From Ralstonia sp. ASV6 (lineage in GTDB: Bacteria; Pseudomonadota; Gammaproteobacteria; Burkholderiales; Burkholderiaceae), in the NCBI RefSeq assembly GCF_016429285.1, contig NZ_JAELUI010000001.1, forward strand, positions 33,181-97,180: DNA of 64,000 bases, read 5' to 3'. Numbering within the stretch: position 1 is the stretch's first letter; every line of letters begins with the position of its first letter. The notes beneath the pieces are model-generated. The model was not told where the DNA came from. It saw only the letters and a program-made list of their open reading frames with translations, and made no database searches. The position numbers were made by a program, and so were the translations under genes. Positions 52,117 through 60,905 of the stretch are shown piece by piece.

Positions 52117-52753
52117 GACGGCCACCGTTGGAAGCAGACTGCCTCGGCACAGGCGCAATCTCCACACGCCGGTTCTTCGCGCGGCCCACATCATCCGCAT
52201 TGGAACTCACGGGCTGCTGCGAGCCAAACGCTGCCGCAAACACGCTCGACGCAGGGATGCCTTCGTCGATCAACGCGCGCGTCACCGTCAACGCACGCTT
52301 GGCAGACAACTCCCAGTTATCGGCAAACTGGCGATTGCCTGCCCGCACCTGCTGGTCATCGGAGAACCCGCTCACCATCAAAATCTCATCGCGGGACGTG
52401 AGATACGCCGCCAGCGGGCCCGCCAGACTCTTCATTAGCGTGCGGCCCTCGGGCTGCAACTGATCGGAATTGAGCGCAAACAGCACACTGCCGTTGATGC
52501 CGATCCGCCCGTTGACCAGCGTCACGCGCCCCGCCGCCAGCGGGCCGGCCAGTGCCTGCTCCAGCGTCTTACGGCGCTGTGCCTCCGCCTCGCGCTGCTT
52601 GACCTCGTTCTCCAGCTTGGACGACAGCTCCAGCTGCACGCCAATCACGCCCACCAGAATCAGCACGAAGGCGCCAAGCACCACCGACATCAAGTCGCCA
52701 AACGCGGCCCAGACCGGCGCGGATTCCAGGCCGCCGTCAATCTCGTCGTTCAT
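52103..52753 (-). CDS. MotB/ZorB-like protein: membrane helix plus OmpA peptidoglycan-binding domain
   Basis: A 216-residue protein. A single N-terminal helix (about 17-39) carries WAAFGDLMSVVLGAFVLIL, which lines up with the MotB helix (YADFMTAMMAFF) and puts D20 at the ion-carrying aspartate. A coiled linker is followed by an OmpA domain (ALNSDQLQPEG, SGFSDDQQV, NWELSAKRALTV, AKNRRVEI) that should bind the wall. It overlaps the DUF802 gene by 4 bp. With that protein it has the make-up of an ion-driven stator pair of the MotAB/TolQR/ZorAB kind. Confidence 0.88.
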   Translation of the reverse strand: MNDEIDGGLESAPVWAAFGDLMSVVLGAFVLILVGVIGVQLELSSKLENEVKQREAEAQRRKTLEQALAGPLAAGRVTLVNGRIGINGSVLFALNSDQLQPEGRTLMKSLAGPLAAYLTSRDEILMVSGFSDDQQVRAGNRQFADNWELSAKRALTVTRALIDEGIPASSVFAAAFGSQQPVSSNADDVGRAKNRRVEIAPVPRQSASNGGRREPN

Positions 52754-55092
52754 GCCGCTTCGGTTCCGGCAAGGGCACGCTGGTCGCCAGCATGGCCGCT
52801 TGAATGGCCACCTGCATGGCCACCCAAGCGCTGCAGGTCTTCAAGGATCTGCTTTTGCGACAGCATGCTCAGATCAATCACCTCCCGCGCCTGTGCCACG
52901 TAGTAGGCAAGCTGTTCATCGCTGCGCGTGAGCGACTTGTCCAGCGCGGCTTCGATCCGCTGCAGGTGCGCCACCAGTTTGTCATTCGACTCACCGAACA
53001 GGTGCACCGCCGCGCCAAACGCCTCGCCCAGGCTGGCCACCTCAACGGCACTGCCGGTCACCTGCGCGGCCACTGCGCCCAGCTTGCCGGTCTCGGCCTC
53101 AACCCGATCGGTGAAGCGCACACCAACCCGCTCAAGCAGATCCGCCGAACTGGCAACCAGCGCATCCACCGCGGTTCGCTGTTCGGTAGACGCGTGGTTC
53201 ACAGCGTCGAGCAGCGTCTCCAGCGTGCCCAGCAAGCGCGTGCGCTCTTCCAGCATTGCCGTGTCGCGGACCATGCTGTCCGACAGCTTCTGGCGCAGTT
53301 CGGCAACCACTTCGGCTGCCGCCTTGGGCGCCTCCGAGGCAGCCTGCACCAGTCGAGCAATCTCGGCGATCGTGTCGTTAGCGTGGGCCTGTGTTTGCGA
53401 AGAGATGTCGCGCGCGGTCTGTGCCAGCGCATCGCAAATTGCCTGTTGGCGGCGTGCCGTGTCGGCACCCGCCTTCTCCCACTCCTGGCTCAGCTTGGCG
53501 CCCATTGCACCCAGCGCCTCGGTCCAGGCCGCCAGACGTTGCTGGTCGCGGGCTTCCAACGCGGTTTGCAACGCCACATGCGATTGGCGTGACGTGTCCT
53601 GCAGCGAGGCGACTTCACGGGCCGTTGCCGCCAGCGCATCGCAGATGTCCTGCTGACGGCTCGCCGTGTTGGCGCCCGTCTTCTCCCACTCCTGACTTAG
53701 CTTGGCGCCCATTGCGCCCAGCGCCTCGGTCCAGGCTGCCAGACGTTGCTGGTCGCGTGCTTCCAGCGCAGTCTGCAATGCCACATGCGATTGGCGTGAT
53801 GCATCCTGCAACGACACGGCATGTTGCTCGAACGTCGCCGCAGCCGCCTCCAGGGCACGCTGGTTCCGATCCGCCAGTTCCACGTGAGTGTGCTCCTGGC
53901 GCGAAAGTGCATCGCTCCAGGCGCCGGACAGGCTGCCCACCGTCGCATCCAGGCGCTCGGCAACGCCGTCGAGCAGACGGGTCGAGCGTTGCTCAAAGGT
54001 TTCGGCAAACCGGTCCAGCGAGGTACCGACGTTCCCCACCAGCGCAGCGCTTGCGCGTTGATGCTCCGACAACGCGGTGTTCCAGATGCCCGCGACCGTC
54101 TCGGCCGTTGCCTCAAAGCGCGTCGACAGGCCGTCCAGTTGGCGCTGCACGGCTTGCGTTACCGTCTCATGCAGCGCGGCGGATTCACGCGCAAGCCCCG
54201 CCATCGTCGTGTCGACCACCGGTTGCAGCGCTGCGCCGGCAACGCGTGCACTTTCAGCGGCACTGTCCTGCAACGACTGCCCGACAGAGGACGCCAGTTG
54301 ACGGTAGGCCAGTTCCGTCTTGTCGAGAAACGCTTGCTGGCTGGCGATCTGGCGTTCGCTGCTGGCGGCGCTCTGTTGCTCCAGCGCAGCCATCATTGCC
54401 TGCAGCCGGTCCACCAGGGCGGGCATGGCGTCCGATTGCCGCTGCAGCAGCTTGAACGTCTCTTCGCGTTGATGCGCGTGGGAATAGATGCGCAGTGTCG
54501 TGGCGATCTGGGTGTCGAGCGCCTGAACCGCCTGCAGCCGCTCACGCCGGCACAGCGCGGACAGCAACCCCAGCATGGCGGATGTGGCCACCCCGGCAAT
54601 CGACGTACCGAACGAGAACCCCAGGCCCTTGACCGGTGCGGCCAGCGACGCGCGAATCGCCTGCAGGTCGGTGGCGCTCTCCAGCGCGGCGCCCGTGCCC
54701 TTGAGCGTCATCACCATGCCGAGCAACGTCCCCAGCATGCCTAGCAAGACAAGCAGACCCACCAGATACGGCGTCAGCGCAGGCCCAGGCAGCGCAACGC
54801 GCTCGCCTTCCACGCGCAGGCGCACCGCGTTGCGCAGGCTCGGGGGCAGTTGTTCCAGCCAGGCCCCCAGCTTGGGCGGCTGTTCAGACAGCCCGGCCAC
54901 GGCTTGCGTGAGCGTGCCCGTGGCCTGCTGATAGCGGCGCAACTCCAGCGCACCCGCCACGTAGGCGGCGCCAATCACGATGGTGACGACCAGCGCGAGC
55001 GGGTTCACGCCCACGACATAGCCTGCCGCAATCCACCCCAGGGCCACCAGCCCGACAAAGAAGACGATGAGATTCAGGTGATTTCTGGACAT
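52750..55092 (-). CDS. DUF802 protein: MotA/TolQ/ZorA-like membrane core with long helical tail
   Basis: ATG 55,092 (with AGGAC upstream) is the start; an upstream open extension is rejected because it precedes the first helix with a cysteine-rich non-protein-like stretch. Of 780 residues, the first ~185 contain four helices (7-28, 30-50, 107-130, 157-181). Helices 3 and 4, with LLGMLGTLLGMVMTL and GLGFSFGTSIAGVATSAML, match the MotA/TolQ/ExbB signature. The remaining ~550 residues are an almost unbroken alpha-helical tail with a 69-residue tandem duplication (two copies 207 bp apart near 53,494 and 53,701). The architecture is like ZorA of Zorya systems. Sits in the inner membrane with the tail in the cytoplasm. 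Confidence 0.85.
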   Translation of the reverse strand: MSRNHLNLIVFFVGLVALGWIAAGYVVGVNPLALVVTIVIGAAYVAGALELRRYQQATGTLTQAVAGLSEQPPKLGAWLEQLPPSLRNAVRLRVEGERVALPGPALTPYLVGLLVLLGMLGTLLGMVMTLKGTGAALESATDLQAIRASLAAPVKGLGFSFGTSIAGVATSAMLGLLSALCRRERLQAVQALDTQIATTLRIYSHAHQREETFKLLQRQSDAMPALVDRLQAMMAALEQQSAASSERQIASQQAFLDKTELAYRQLASSVGQSLQDSAAESARVAGAALQPVVDTTMAGLARESAALHETVTQAVQRQLDGLSTRFEATAETVAGIWNTALSEHQRASAALVGNVGTSLDRFAETFEQRSTRLLDGVAERLDATVGSLSGAWSDALSRQEHTHVELADRNQRALEAAAATFEQHAVSLQDASRQSHVALQTALEARDQQRLAAWTEALGAMGAKLSQEWEKTGANTASRQQDICDALAATAREVASLQDTSRQSHVALQTALEARDQQRLAAWTEALGAMGAKLSQEWEKAGADTARRQQAICDALAQTARDISSQTQAHANDTIAEIARLVQAASEAPKAAAEVVAELRQKLSDSMVRDTAMLEERTRLLGTLETLLDAVNHASTEQRTAVDALVASSADLLERVGVRFTDRVEAETGKLGAVAAQVTGSAVEVASLGEAFGAAVHLFGESNDKLVAHLQRIEAALDKSLTRSDEQLAYYVAQAREVIDLSMLSQKQILEDLQRLGGHAGGHSSGHAGDQRALAGTEAA

Positions 55093-55109
55093 GGTGTCCT
55101 GTTGAACGC

Positions 55110-55859
55110 TTAGCGGGTACGAAGGGCGGCAAGCAACCCGTCGACCGGTTGAAAACGAACATCCAGCTCTGCAAGCAGCACGCTCTGCATATCCTTGCGG
55201 AACGCATGCAACCATGCGCGGGATGGGGATGTGGGTTGAGTGGTTCGGGCAGCGCTCTCCGGCGGCGCATCTGCCTGCGGCTGCCCAGCCGTGCGCAAGC
55301 GCTCGAAGTACGCCCCAAGCATCGTCGGGATGGCACCCAATAGCGTGCGTTCCCGTGCGCCAAGGGCCTGCTCCATGCTGGCGTCCAGCACGGCAAGCCG
55401 GGCCAGATCGGGCGTCTTCGCGGCCAGCACGCGTCGCACGCGGCCACGCAACTCGCCAATCTCCATCTCCATGGTCTGCTGCATCAAGAGGTAACGCTGC
55501 CGAATATCCGCGTAGTCGACCGGCGCGGCCGGCATGGCGGGTTGAATGGGCGCGCGCCCACCCCCGCCCGGCCTGGCATCAGGCGCACAAGCGGTGGCGA
55601 TGGACTTTGCCAATGCGGCGCGGACACGGCTGCACATGGTCTCGGCGTCCATGCCAACGGGCCGCACACCCGGGGTGATGGCCGGCGGACTGGTGGCAAG
55701 CGCGGTCGAGAGCGTGATGGCATCCGTCCAACTGAGCCATTGGCTCAATCGGTCTGAAAGCGGCTGCCCGGATTCGGAAACGTCGACATCCGTCAGGCGA
55801 GCAAGTAAGCGGATCAGCGCAGGGCCGCTGAGCGCCCTGCGTTGCTGGGCGTGCGCCAT
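55110..55859 (-). CDS. DUF3348 protein, first gene of the DUF802-OmpA block
   Basis: A 249-residue cytoplasmic protein from ATG 55,859 (MAHAQQRRALSGPALIRLLARL). The N-terminal block with SDRLSQWLSWTDAI is typical of DUF3348. A low-complexity linker (GGGGRAPIQPAMPAAP) leads to a helical half with YADIRQRYLLMQQTME and the C-terminal LLAELDVRFQPVDGLLAAL. It ends 17 bp before DUF802. Function unknown. Confidence 0.85.
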   Translation of the reverse strand: MAHAQQRRALSGPALIRLLARLTDVDVSESGQPLSDRLSQWLSWTDAITLSTALATSPPAITPGVRPVGMDAETMCSRVRAALAKSIATACAPDARPGGGGRAPIQPAMPAAPVDYADIRQRYLLMQQTMEMEIGELRGRVRRVLAAKTPDLARLAVLDASMEQALGARERTLLGAIPTMLGAYFERLRTAGQPQADAPPESAARTTQPTSPSRAWLHAFRKDMQSVLLAELDVRFQPVDGLLAALRTR

Positions 55860-56055
55860 GCTACGAGTGCCAAAAAAAGGCTGGAGTTTACACTGCCCGC
55901 CAGCCCAGACCGCCTTCTGCGAGCGGATCAAGGATCACTTTCATGGAAAGAATCACGGTGCGGTCGACAGCATTCGCCCGCATTGTGCGTTTGCACCGCC
56001 AGCGGTATCGTGTCGCCCACAACCGCGCCTTACCCCGCCTTCTACCCATTCCGCT

Positions 56056-57189
56056 GTGACCAATCACCCCACCCTCACCTGGACAGACGCCGAAACTGGC
56101 GCCGACCACACCGCCCTGTGGCGCTCCGAAGCCGGCAACCCGCCACCCAAGCGCGTGGTCATTGCGGACGACCGCATCACCGCAGACGCCGCCTACCGCC
56201 TGGCCTGCGAAGGCACCGCACTGCTCTGGCGCGGCGACTTCCAGAACGCGCGCCAACTGCTGCAGGCCATGTCGCGCCGCACCGATCGCAAACCGCGCAA
56301 GGAGGCCACCTCGCCCATCGATGCGTTCAACCTCCATCGCCAGGCGCAATCGCAGCGCGCCCGCACGCTCGGCATGCTGCTGATCCCGCTCGATGCCGAT
56401 TACACGATTCCGCTGCGCCGTGCGCCTGACATGCGCGAAGCCTGCATGGAAGCGTATGGCGCGGGTGAGGCGGCGTCGGTCGTCTCGCTGCGGGAGCTGC
56501 TCGGCCTGATCGGCGCGCACGAATGGCGCAAGAAAGGGGTGGAAATTCCCGCGCTGGATGGCAAACGCATTCACCCGCACTACGGCGTGTTCTCACCCGT
56601 GCGTGGGGAGTACATCGATCTGGTCGCGCAGGCGCCGTTGCCGTCGAAAGCGCTGGCGTTTGACATCGGCACGGGCACGGGTGTGCTGGCTGCGGTGCTG
56701 GCAAAGCGCGGCGTCAAGCGCATCATCGGCACCGATCAAGACCCGCGTGCGCTGGCTTGTGCACGAGACAACCTGACCCGCCTCGGGCTGCAAACCCAGG
56801 TGGACGTTGTTGAAACCGATCTCTTTCCCGAAGGGCGCGCGCCGCTCGTCGTGTGCAACCCGCCGTGGCTGCCGGCGCGGCCCAGTTCGCCGATCGAGCG
56901 GGCCGTCTACGACCCGGACAGCGCCATGTTGCGCGGCTTTCTCAATGGTCTTGCCGCACACCTTGAGCCCGGTGGCGAGGGCTGGCTGATCCTGTCGGAC
57001 TTTGCAGAGCACCTCGGCCTGCGCACGCGTGAGGCTCTGCTGGCCATGATCGACGCGGCGGGCCTGCAAGTCGTCGGCCGCCAAGACATCAAGCCCAAGC
57101 ACCCGAAAGCCTCGGATGAGAACGACCCGCTCTACAAGGCGCGCGTGGCCGAGGTGACCTCGTTGTGGCGCCTGAAGGCGCGCCAGTAA
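56056..57189 (+). CDS. Class I SAM-dependent methyltransferase (NPPW type)
   Basis: The start is GTG 56,056; the same frame is open upstream through the divergent gene but without coding character. The 377-residue protein has an N-terminal ~190-residue helper domain, then motif I AFDIGTGTGVLAAVLA, the acidic end of strand 2 (IGTDQDPRA) and the catalytic NPPWLPARP. NPPY/NPPW enzymes methylate amide or exocyclic nitrogen, as in PrmC, RsmC or N6-adenine enzymes. The actual substrate cannot be read from the sequence. Confidence 0.85.
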   Translation: MTNHPTLTWTDAETGADHTALWRSEAGNPPPKRVVIADDRITADAAYRLACEGTALLWRGDFQNARQLLQAMSRRTDRKPRKEATSPIDAFNLHRQAQSQRARTLGMLLIPLDADYTIPLRRAPDMREACMEAYGAGEAASVVSLRELLGLIGAHEWRKKGVEIPALDGKRIHPHYGVFSPVRGEYIDLVAQAPLPSKALAFDIGTGTGVLAAVLAKRGVKRIIGTDQDPRALACARDNLTRLGLQTQVDVVETDLFPEGRAPLVVCNPPWLPARPSSPIERAVYDPDSAMLRGFLNGLAAHLEPGGEGWLILSDFAEHLGLRTREALLAMIDAAGLQVVGRQDIKPKHPKASDENDPLYKARVAEVTSLWRLKARQ

Positions 57190-57190
57190 C

Positions 57191-58465
57191 CTAGCGCGTG
57201 GCCAGATAGTCGAGCACGCCCTGCCCGGCGGCGGCGCCCGTTGCAAAGCACGCCGTCAACAGATAGCCGCCCGTCGGCGCCTCCCAATCGAGCATCTCGC
57301 CCGCGCAGAACACGCCGGGCAGGCGCGCGATCATCAGGTTGGCATCCAACGCCTCAAACGCCACGCCGCCCGCGCTGCTGATCGCCTCGTCGATCGGCCG
57401 GGTGCGCGTGAGCCGCAGCGGCAGCGCCTTGATGGCAGCGGCCAACTGTGCAAGATCAGCAAACGCCGCCTTCGACAGGCACTCACGCAGCAGCCCAAGC
57501 TTCACACCCGTGATGTTCAGCTTGCTCTGCAGATGGCTCGACATTGAACGCGCGCCGCGTGGCCGCATCAGCTCATCGCGCACACGCTGCGCACTCCACC
57601 CGGGCGCCAGGTCAAGCCAGATCGTCGTTTCACCGGCGGCGGCAAGCGCATCGCGAATCGGCGCGGACAACGCATAGACAAGGCTGCCTTCCACCCCCGT
57701 CTGCGTGACCATGAACTCGCCCTGGCGGAATTGCAGCGCACCGTCGTCGCCAGACGGCAAACCAATGCCGACCGACTTGACCGGCTGCCCCGCAAAGCGC
57801 TCCTGAAAATACGGGCTCCAGTCCGCATCAAACCCGCAATTGGCGGGCTTGAGCGGCAGCACCTGCACACCGCGTGCCTCCAGATGCGGTACCCAGGCGC
57901 CATCGGAGCCCAGGCGCGGCCAGCTACCACCGCCCATGGCAAACACGACGGCGTCGGCTTGTACAACACGCTCGCTATCAGGCGTGTCAAAACGCAGCGT
58001 TTGCGCATGATCCGATGCCGACGGTGCACCCCACCCCACCCAGCGGTGCCGCATGTGCAACTGCACACCCGCCTGACGCAACCGGTGCAGCCATGCACGC
58101 AGCAACGGCGCGGCCTTCATCTCGGTCGGAAACACCCGGCCCGAGCTACCGACAAACGTGTCGATGCCCAATCCATGAATCCACGCGCGCAGCGCATCGG
58201 GGTTGAGGCGGTCAATGATCGGCGCAAGCTGTTCGCGACGCGCGCGATAGCGCCCCAGAAACGCATCCAGCGGCTCCGAATGCGTGATGTTCATCCCGCC
58301 AATGCCCGCCAGCAGAAACTTGCGCCCGGCCGAGGGCATGGCATCAAACACCGCCACGCGCACGCCTTGGCTGGACAACACTTCAGCCGCCATCAGCCCG
58401 GCGGGGCCAGCGCCGATCACGGCAACAAGGGGGGCACTCAAGGGGGCATTCAGCGGTTCAGACAT
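57191..58465 (-). CDS. TIGR03862-type (YhiN/BaiN-like) FAD flavoprotein
   Basis: A 424-residue protein with an N-terminal FAD-binding Rossmann motif (VAVIGAGPAGLMAAEVL), the family-typical GRKFLLAGIGGMN, and a C-terminal FCAGEMLDWEAPTGGYLL that closes the FAD site. Members are annotated as NAD(P)/FAD-dependent oxidoreductases or aminoacetone oxidase family. No signal peptide. Convergent with the methyltransferase gene (stop to stop 1 bp) and divergent from the next gene. Confidence 0.92.
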   Translation of the reverse strand: MSEPLNAPLSAPLVAVIGAGPAGLMAAEVLSSQGVRVAVFDAMPSAGRKFLLAGIGGMNITHSEPLDAFLGRYRARREQLAPIIDRLNPDALRAWIHGLGIDTFVGSSGRVFPTEMKAAPLLRAWLHRLRQAGVQLHMRHRWVGWGAPSASDHAQTLRFDTPDSERVVQADAVVFAMGGGSWPRLGSDGAWVPHLEARGVQVLPLKPANCGFDADWSPYFQERFAGQPVKSVGIGLPSGDDGALQFRQGEFMVTQTGVEGSLVYALSAPIRDALAAAGETTIWLDLAPGWSAQRVRDELMRPRGARSMSSHLQSKLNITGVKLGLLRECLSKAAFADLAQLAAAIKALPLRLTRTRPIDEAISSAGGVAFEALDANLMIARLPGVFCAGEMLDWEAPTGGYLLTACFATGAAAGQGVLDYLATR

Positions 58466-58682
58466 GCGATGGCGGGCGGTGGCGCGCGTGACGCGCGTGA
58501 CAAACAGGCGGGGGCGCTATTGTCACATCCCCGCTTGGCGCGGGCAAACAAAGCGGCGCATGGCGCGCATGCGGGTGCACGCCCCGTCGCCCGGCCCGCT
58601 TTTCGGTAAACTCACGGCTTCGCTCCCGTTTTTCTCTCGGCACCGTGCACCCGCGTGCAGATGCTGCCAAGCTGTCCTGACG

Positions 58683-59519
58683 ATGTCCAACAAGACCCAC
58701 GAAATCCGCCCCAACCAGTCGATCGAGCTGCTCAAGGAACTGCACATCCTGACGCGCGACGGCAAGATGAATCAGGACAGCCGCCGCAAGCTCAAGCAGG
58801 TCTACCACCTGTTCCAGTTTATCGAGCCGCTGCTGGCCGACGTACAGCAGGCCAAGGGACATGTCTCGCTGGTCGATCACGGCGCAGGCAAGTCGTACCT
58901 GGGCTTCATCCTGTACGACCTGTTCTGCAAGGAACAACCCGGCGATGGCACCTCGCACATCTACGGCATTGAAACGCGTGAAGAGCTGGTCACCAAGTCG
59001 ACCGAGCTTGCCGCGCGGCTGGGCTTCAAGGGGATGTCGTTCCTGAACCTGTCGGTGGCGGAATCGATTACATCCGATCGCCTGCCGGCCACCATCGACG
59101 TGGTGACCGCACTGCACGCGTGCAACACCGCCACGGACGATGCGATCCGCTTCGCGCTCGAAAAGCACGCGCAGTACATCGTGCTGGTGCCGTGCTGCCA
59201 GGCAGAGGTGGCCGGGGTGCTGCGCAAGAACAAGGGCAAGTCGCTTGGCAATGCGCTGACAGAAATCTGGCGCCACCCGCTGCACACGCGCGAGTTCGGC
59301 AGCCAGGTCACCAACGTGCTGCGCTGCCTGCAGCTTGAAGCCCACGGCTATCAGGTGAGCGTGACGGAGCTGGTTGGCTGGGAGCACTCGATGAAGAACG
59401 AGCTGATCATCGCGCAATACAAAGACCTGCCGCGCCGGCGCCCAACCGAGCGGCTGCACGAGGTGATCAGCACGCTGGGGCTGGAAGAACTGCACGAGCG
59501 GTTTTTTGCGCCCGCTTGA
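58683..59519 (+). CDS. Methyltransf_32-like SAM-dependent methyltransferase
   Basis: A 278-residue protein from ATG 58,683. A helical N-terminus is followed by a SAM motif in an unusual form, LVDHGAGKSYLGF, then YGIETREELV, the HACNTATDDAI segment and a conserved PCCQAEV. This set resembles the Methyltransf_32/TRM13-like group that acts on RNA or small molecules. Substrate unknown. It is followed by a strong terminator shared with the fimbrial cluster. Confidence 0.8.
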   Translation: MSNKTHEIRPNQSIELLKELHILTRDGKMNQDSRRKLKQVYHLFQFIEPLLADVQQAKGHVSLVDHGAGKSYLGFILYDLFCKEQPGDGTSHIYGIETREELVTKSTELAARLGFKGMSFLNLSVAESITSDRLPATIDVVTALHACNTATDDAIRFALEKHAQYIVLVPCCQAEVAGVLRKNKGKSLGNALTEIWRHPLHTREFGSQVTNVLRCLQLEAHGYQVSVTELVGWEHSMKNELIIAQYKDLPRRRPTERLHEVISTLGLEELHERFFAPA

Positions 59520-59561
59520 TAGCGAAAAAAAACCGCGCACTTGCGCGGCTCCCAACATGCA

Positions 59562-59600
59562 GAAAGGGCTTGAACCGTCGTTGGTTCAAGCCCTTTCGTC
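59562..59600. terminator. Bidirectional terminator between methyltransferase and fimbrial genes
   Basis: GAAAGGGCTTGAACC (59,562-59,576) pairs perfectly with GGTTCAAGCCCTTTC (59,583-59,597). A smaller hairpin CCGCGCACTTGCGCGG lies at 59,533-59,548 behind eight As. Both convergent transcripts can end here. Confidence 0.85.
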
Positions 59601-59605
59601 TTTGA

Positions 59606-59905
59606 TGTGGCCTAAGCCGCCTCAGTCGTAGTCGAACCGCAGTGTCGGGCTCGCGTTTGCACGGCCCGCCGTTACGGTTCCTGTGCGGTAGTAGCGCGCT
59701 GCAATGGGCACATTCAACGTGGCGCCAGCAGCAGCGCTCACGACCGTCGGGGTCGCAGAATTGACGACCAGCGGGTTGCCGCCATACAGCACCTCCACGC
59801 CAATGCCCTGGGCAACACCGGCACCCCCTGCTCCCGTCAGGGCCACCGCCGTATTGGGGCCACCGGCGGCTTGCGTACCTTGCAGCGTCATTCTCACGCG
59901 GGGCG
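59606..59905 (-). repeat. 3' copy of a ~300-bp repeat shared by the two adhesin genes
   Basis: This segment, which encodes the last ~90 residues of the downstream adhesin, is nearly identical in DNA to 60,610-60,905, including some bases outside the genes (GTGGCC..GCCGCCTCAGT). The sequences stop matching sharply on the 5' side. Confidence 0.85.
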
Positions 59906-60590
59906 AACCCGTACAAGTCAACGCAATGTTTTGCGTCCCACTGGCGGTGGATCGAGAGCCGACGTTCGAAAATGAACCACCCGAGACATTGCCCAGCGGA
60001 ATCGTGATGCTTGTATTGTTGACGGTGCATGTTGGCGCCGCAATGCTCGAGACACGAGCGTATACGTTGTAGCCAACCGTGCCATTACTCACGAATCTTG
60101 CCTGCCCGACGAGAACAAGCCCCCCCCGCCAATCAGTGCCATTGCTGTTCAGCTTGACCAACTCAGCTGAAAGGGTACTGGAGCCGAGCGTATAACCGAC
60201 TGTCCCACTCGAGCTCATCGTTGCAATCGTCAAGGCAGAATCGTTGCCAAGCACGGTGTTGCCCGATCGGAGTACCAAGCCGTAGCGAGAGTTAGCCCCT
60301 GCCGTCAGCGTAATCGAGCCATCACTTCCACCCCGCGCCCCTGTGGGCACATAGAGGACCAGCCTGTCGGAGCCCCCTGAACCAGAACACCTGGCGGTCC
60401 ACGGGGTACCCGTTGCGACAACTGTGGTTCTCCCAAGAGAACCCACCCCTTTGTCGATGATGTTTCCCATCTCAGCAGTGGCTACGTAGTTTCCGCCAGT
60501 GCAGTTAACTTGCGCATAGGCGCTTTGTGAAAAATGAAACGCAGCAATGGCCATGAGGCCGTACTTCATTCTCTTGATCAACATCGCCAT
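59622..60590 (-). CDS. Fimbrial adhesin/minor pilin, distal copy
   Basis: ATG 60,590 with GGGGAAGAAGG upstream; 322 residues. Signal peptide ends near AYAQ (about residue 26). An N-terminal ~170-residue domain with few relatives in the window is followed by a pilin domain that starts at PTCTVNNTSITIPLGNV and ends LRFDYD. This two-domain plan is that of MrkD/FimH-like tip adhesins of chaperone-usher fimbriae. The pilin domain, except its start, is almost identical to that of the preceding gene; the N-terminal domain is not. Last gene of the fimbrial cluster. Confidence 0.85.
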   Translation of the reverse strand: MAMLIKRMKYGLMAIAAFHFSQSAYAQVNCTGGNYVATAEMGNIIDKGVGSLGRTTVVATGTPWTARCSGSGGSDRLVLYVPTGARGGSDGSITLTAGANSRYGLVLRSGNTVLGNDSALTIATMSSSGTVGYTLGSSTLSAELVKLNSNGTDWRGGLVLVGQARFVSNGTVGYNVYARVSSIAAPTCTVNNTSITIPLGNVSGGSFSNVGSRSTASGTQNIALTCTGSPRVRMTLQGTQAAGGPNTAVALTGAGGAGVAQGIGVEVLYGGNPLVVNSATPTVVSAAAGATLNVPIAARYYRTGTVTAGRANASPTLRFDYD

Positions 60591-60609
60591 ATACCTTCTT
60601 CCCCGTTTC

Positions 60610-60905
60610 TTGTGGCCGAGCCGCCTCAGTTGTAGTCGAACCGCAGTGTTGGGCTCGCGTTTGCACGGCCAGCCGTTACGGTTCCTGTGCGGTAGTAGCG
60701 CGCTGCAATGGGCACATTCAACGTGGCGCCAGCAGCAGCGCTCACAACCGTCGGGGTCGCAGAATTGACGACCAGCGGGTTGCCGCCATACAGGATCTGC
60801 ACGCCAATGCCCTGGGCAACACCGGCACCGCCCGCGCCCGTCAGGGCCACCGTGGTATTGGGGCCGCCAGCGGCTTGCGTACCTTGCAAGGTCATTCTGA
60901 CGCGG
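60610..60905 (-). repeat. 5' copy of the ~300-bp repeat shared by the two adhesin genes
   Basis: Matches 59,606-59,905 with only scattered single-base differences; encodes the C-terminal pilin domain end of the upstream adhesin. Confidence 0.85.

Noticed and set aside
55546..56055. Upstream extension of the methyltransferase frame (170 extra codons)
   Set aside because: It runs antisense through the DUF3348 gene and across its promoter region; GTG 56,056 fits the family start.
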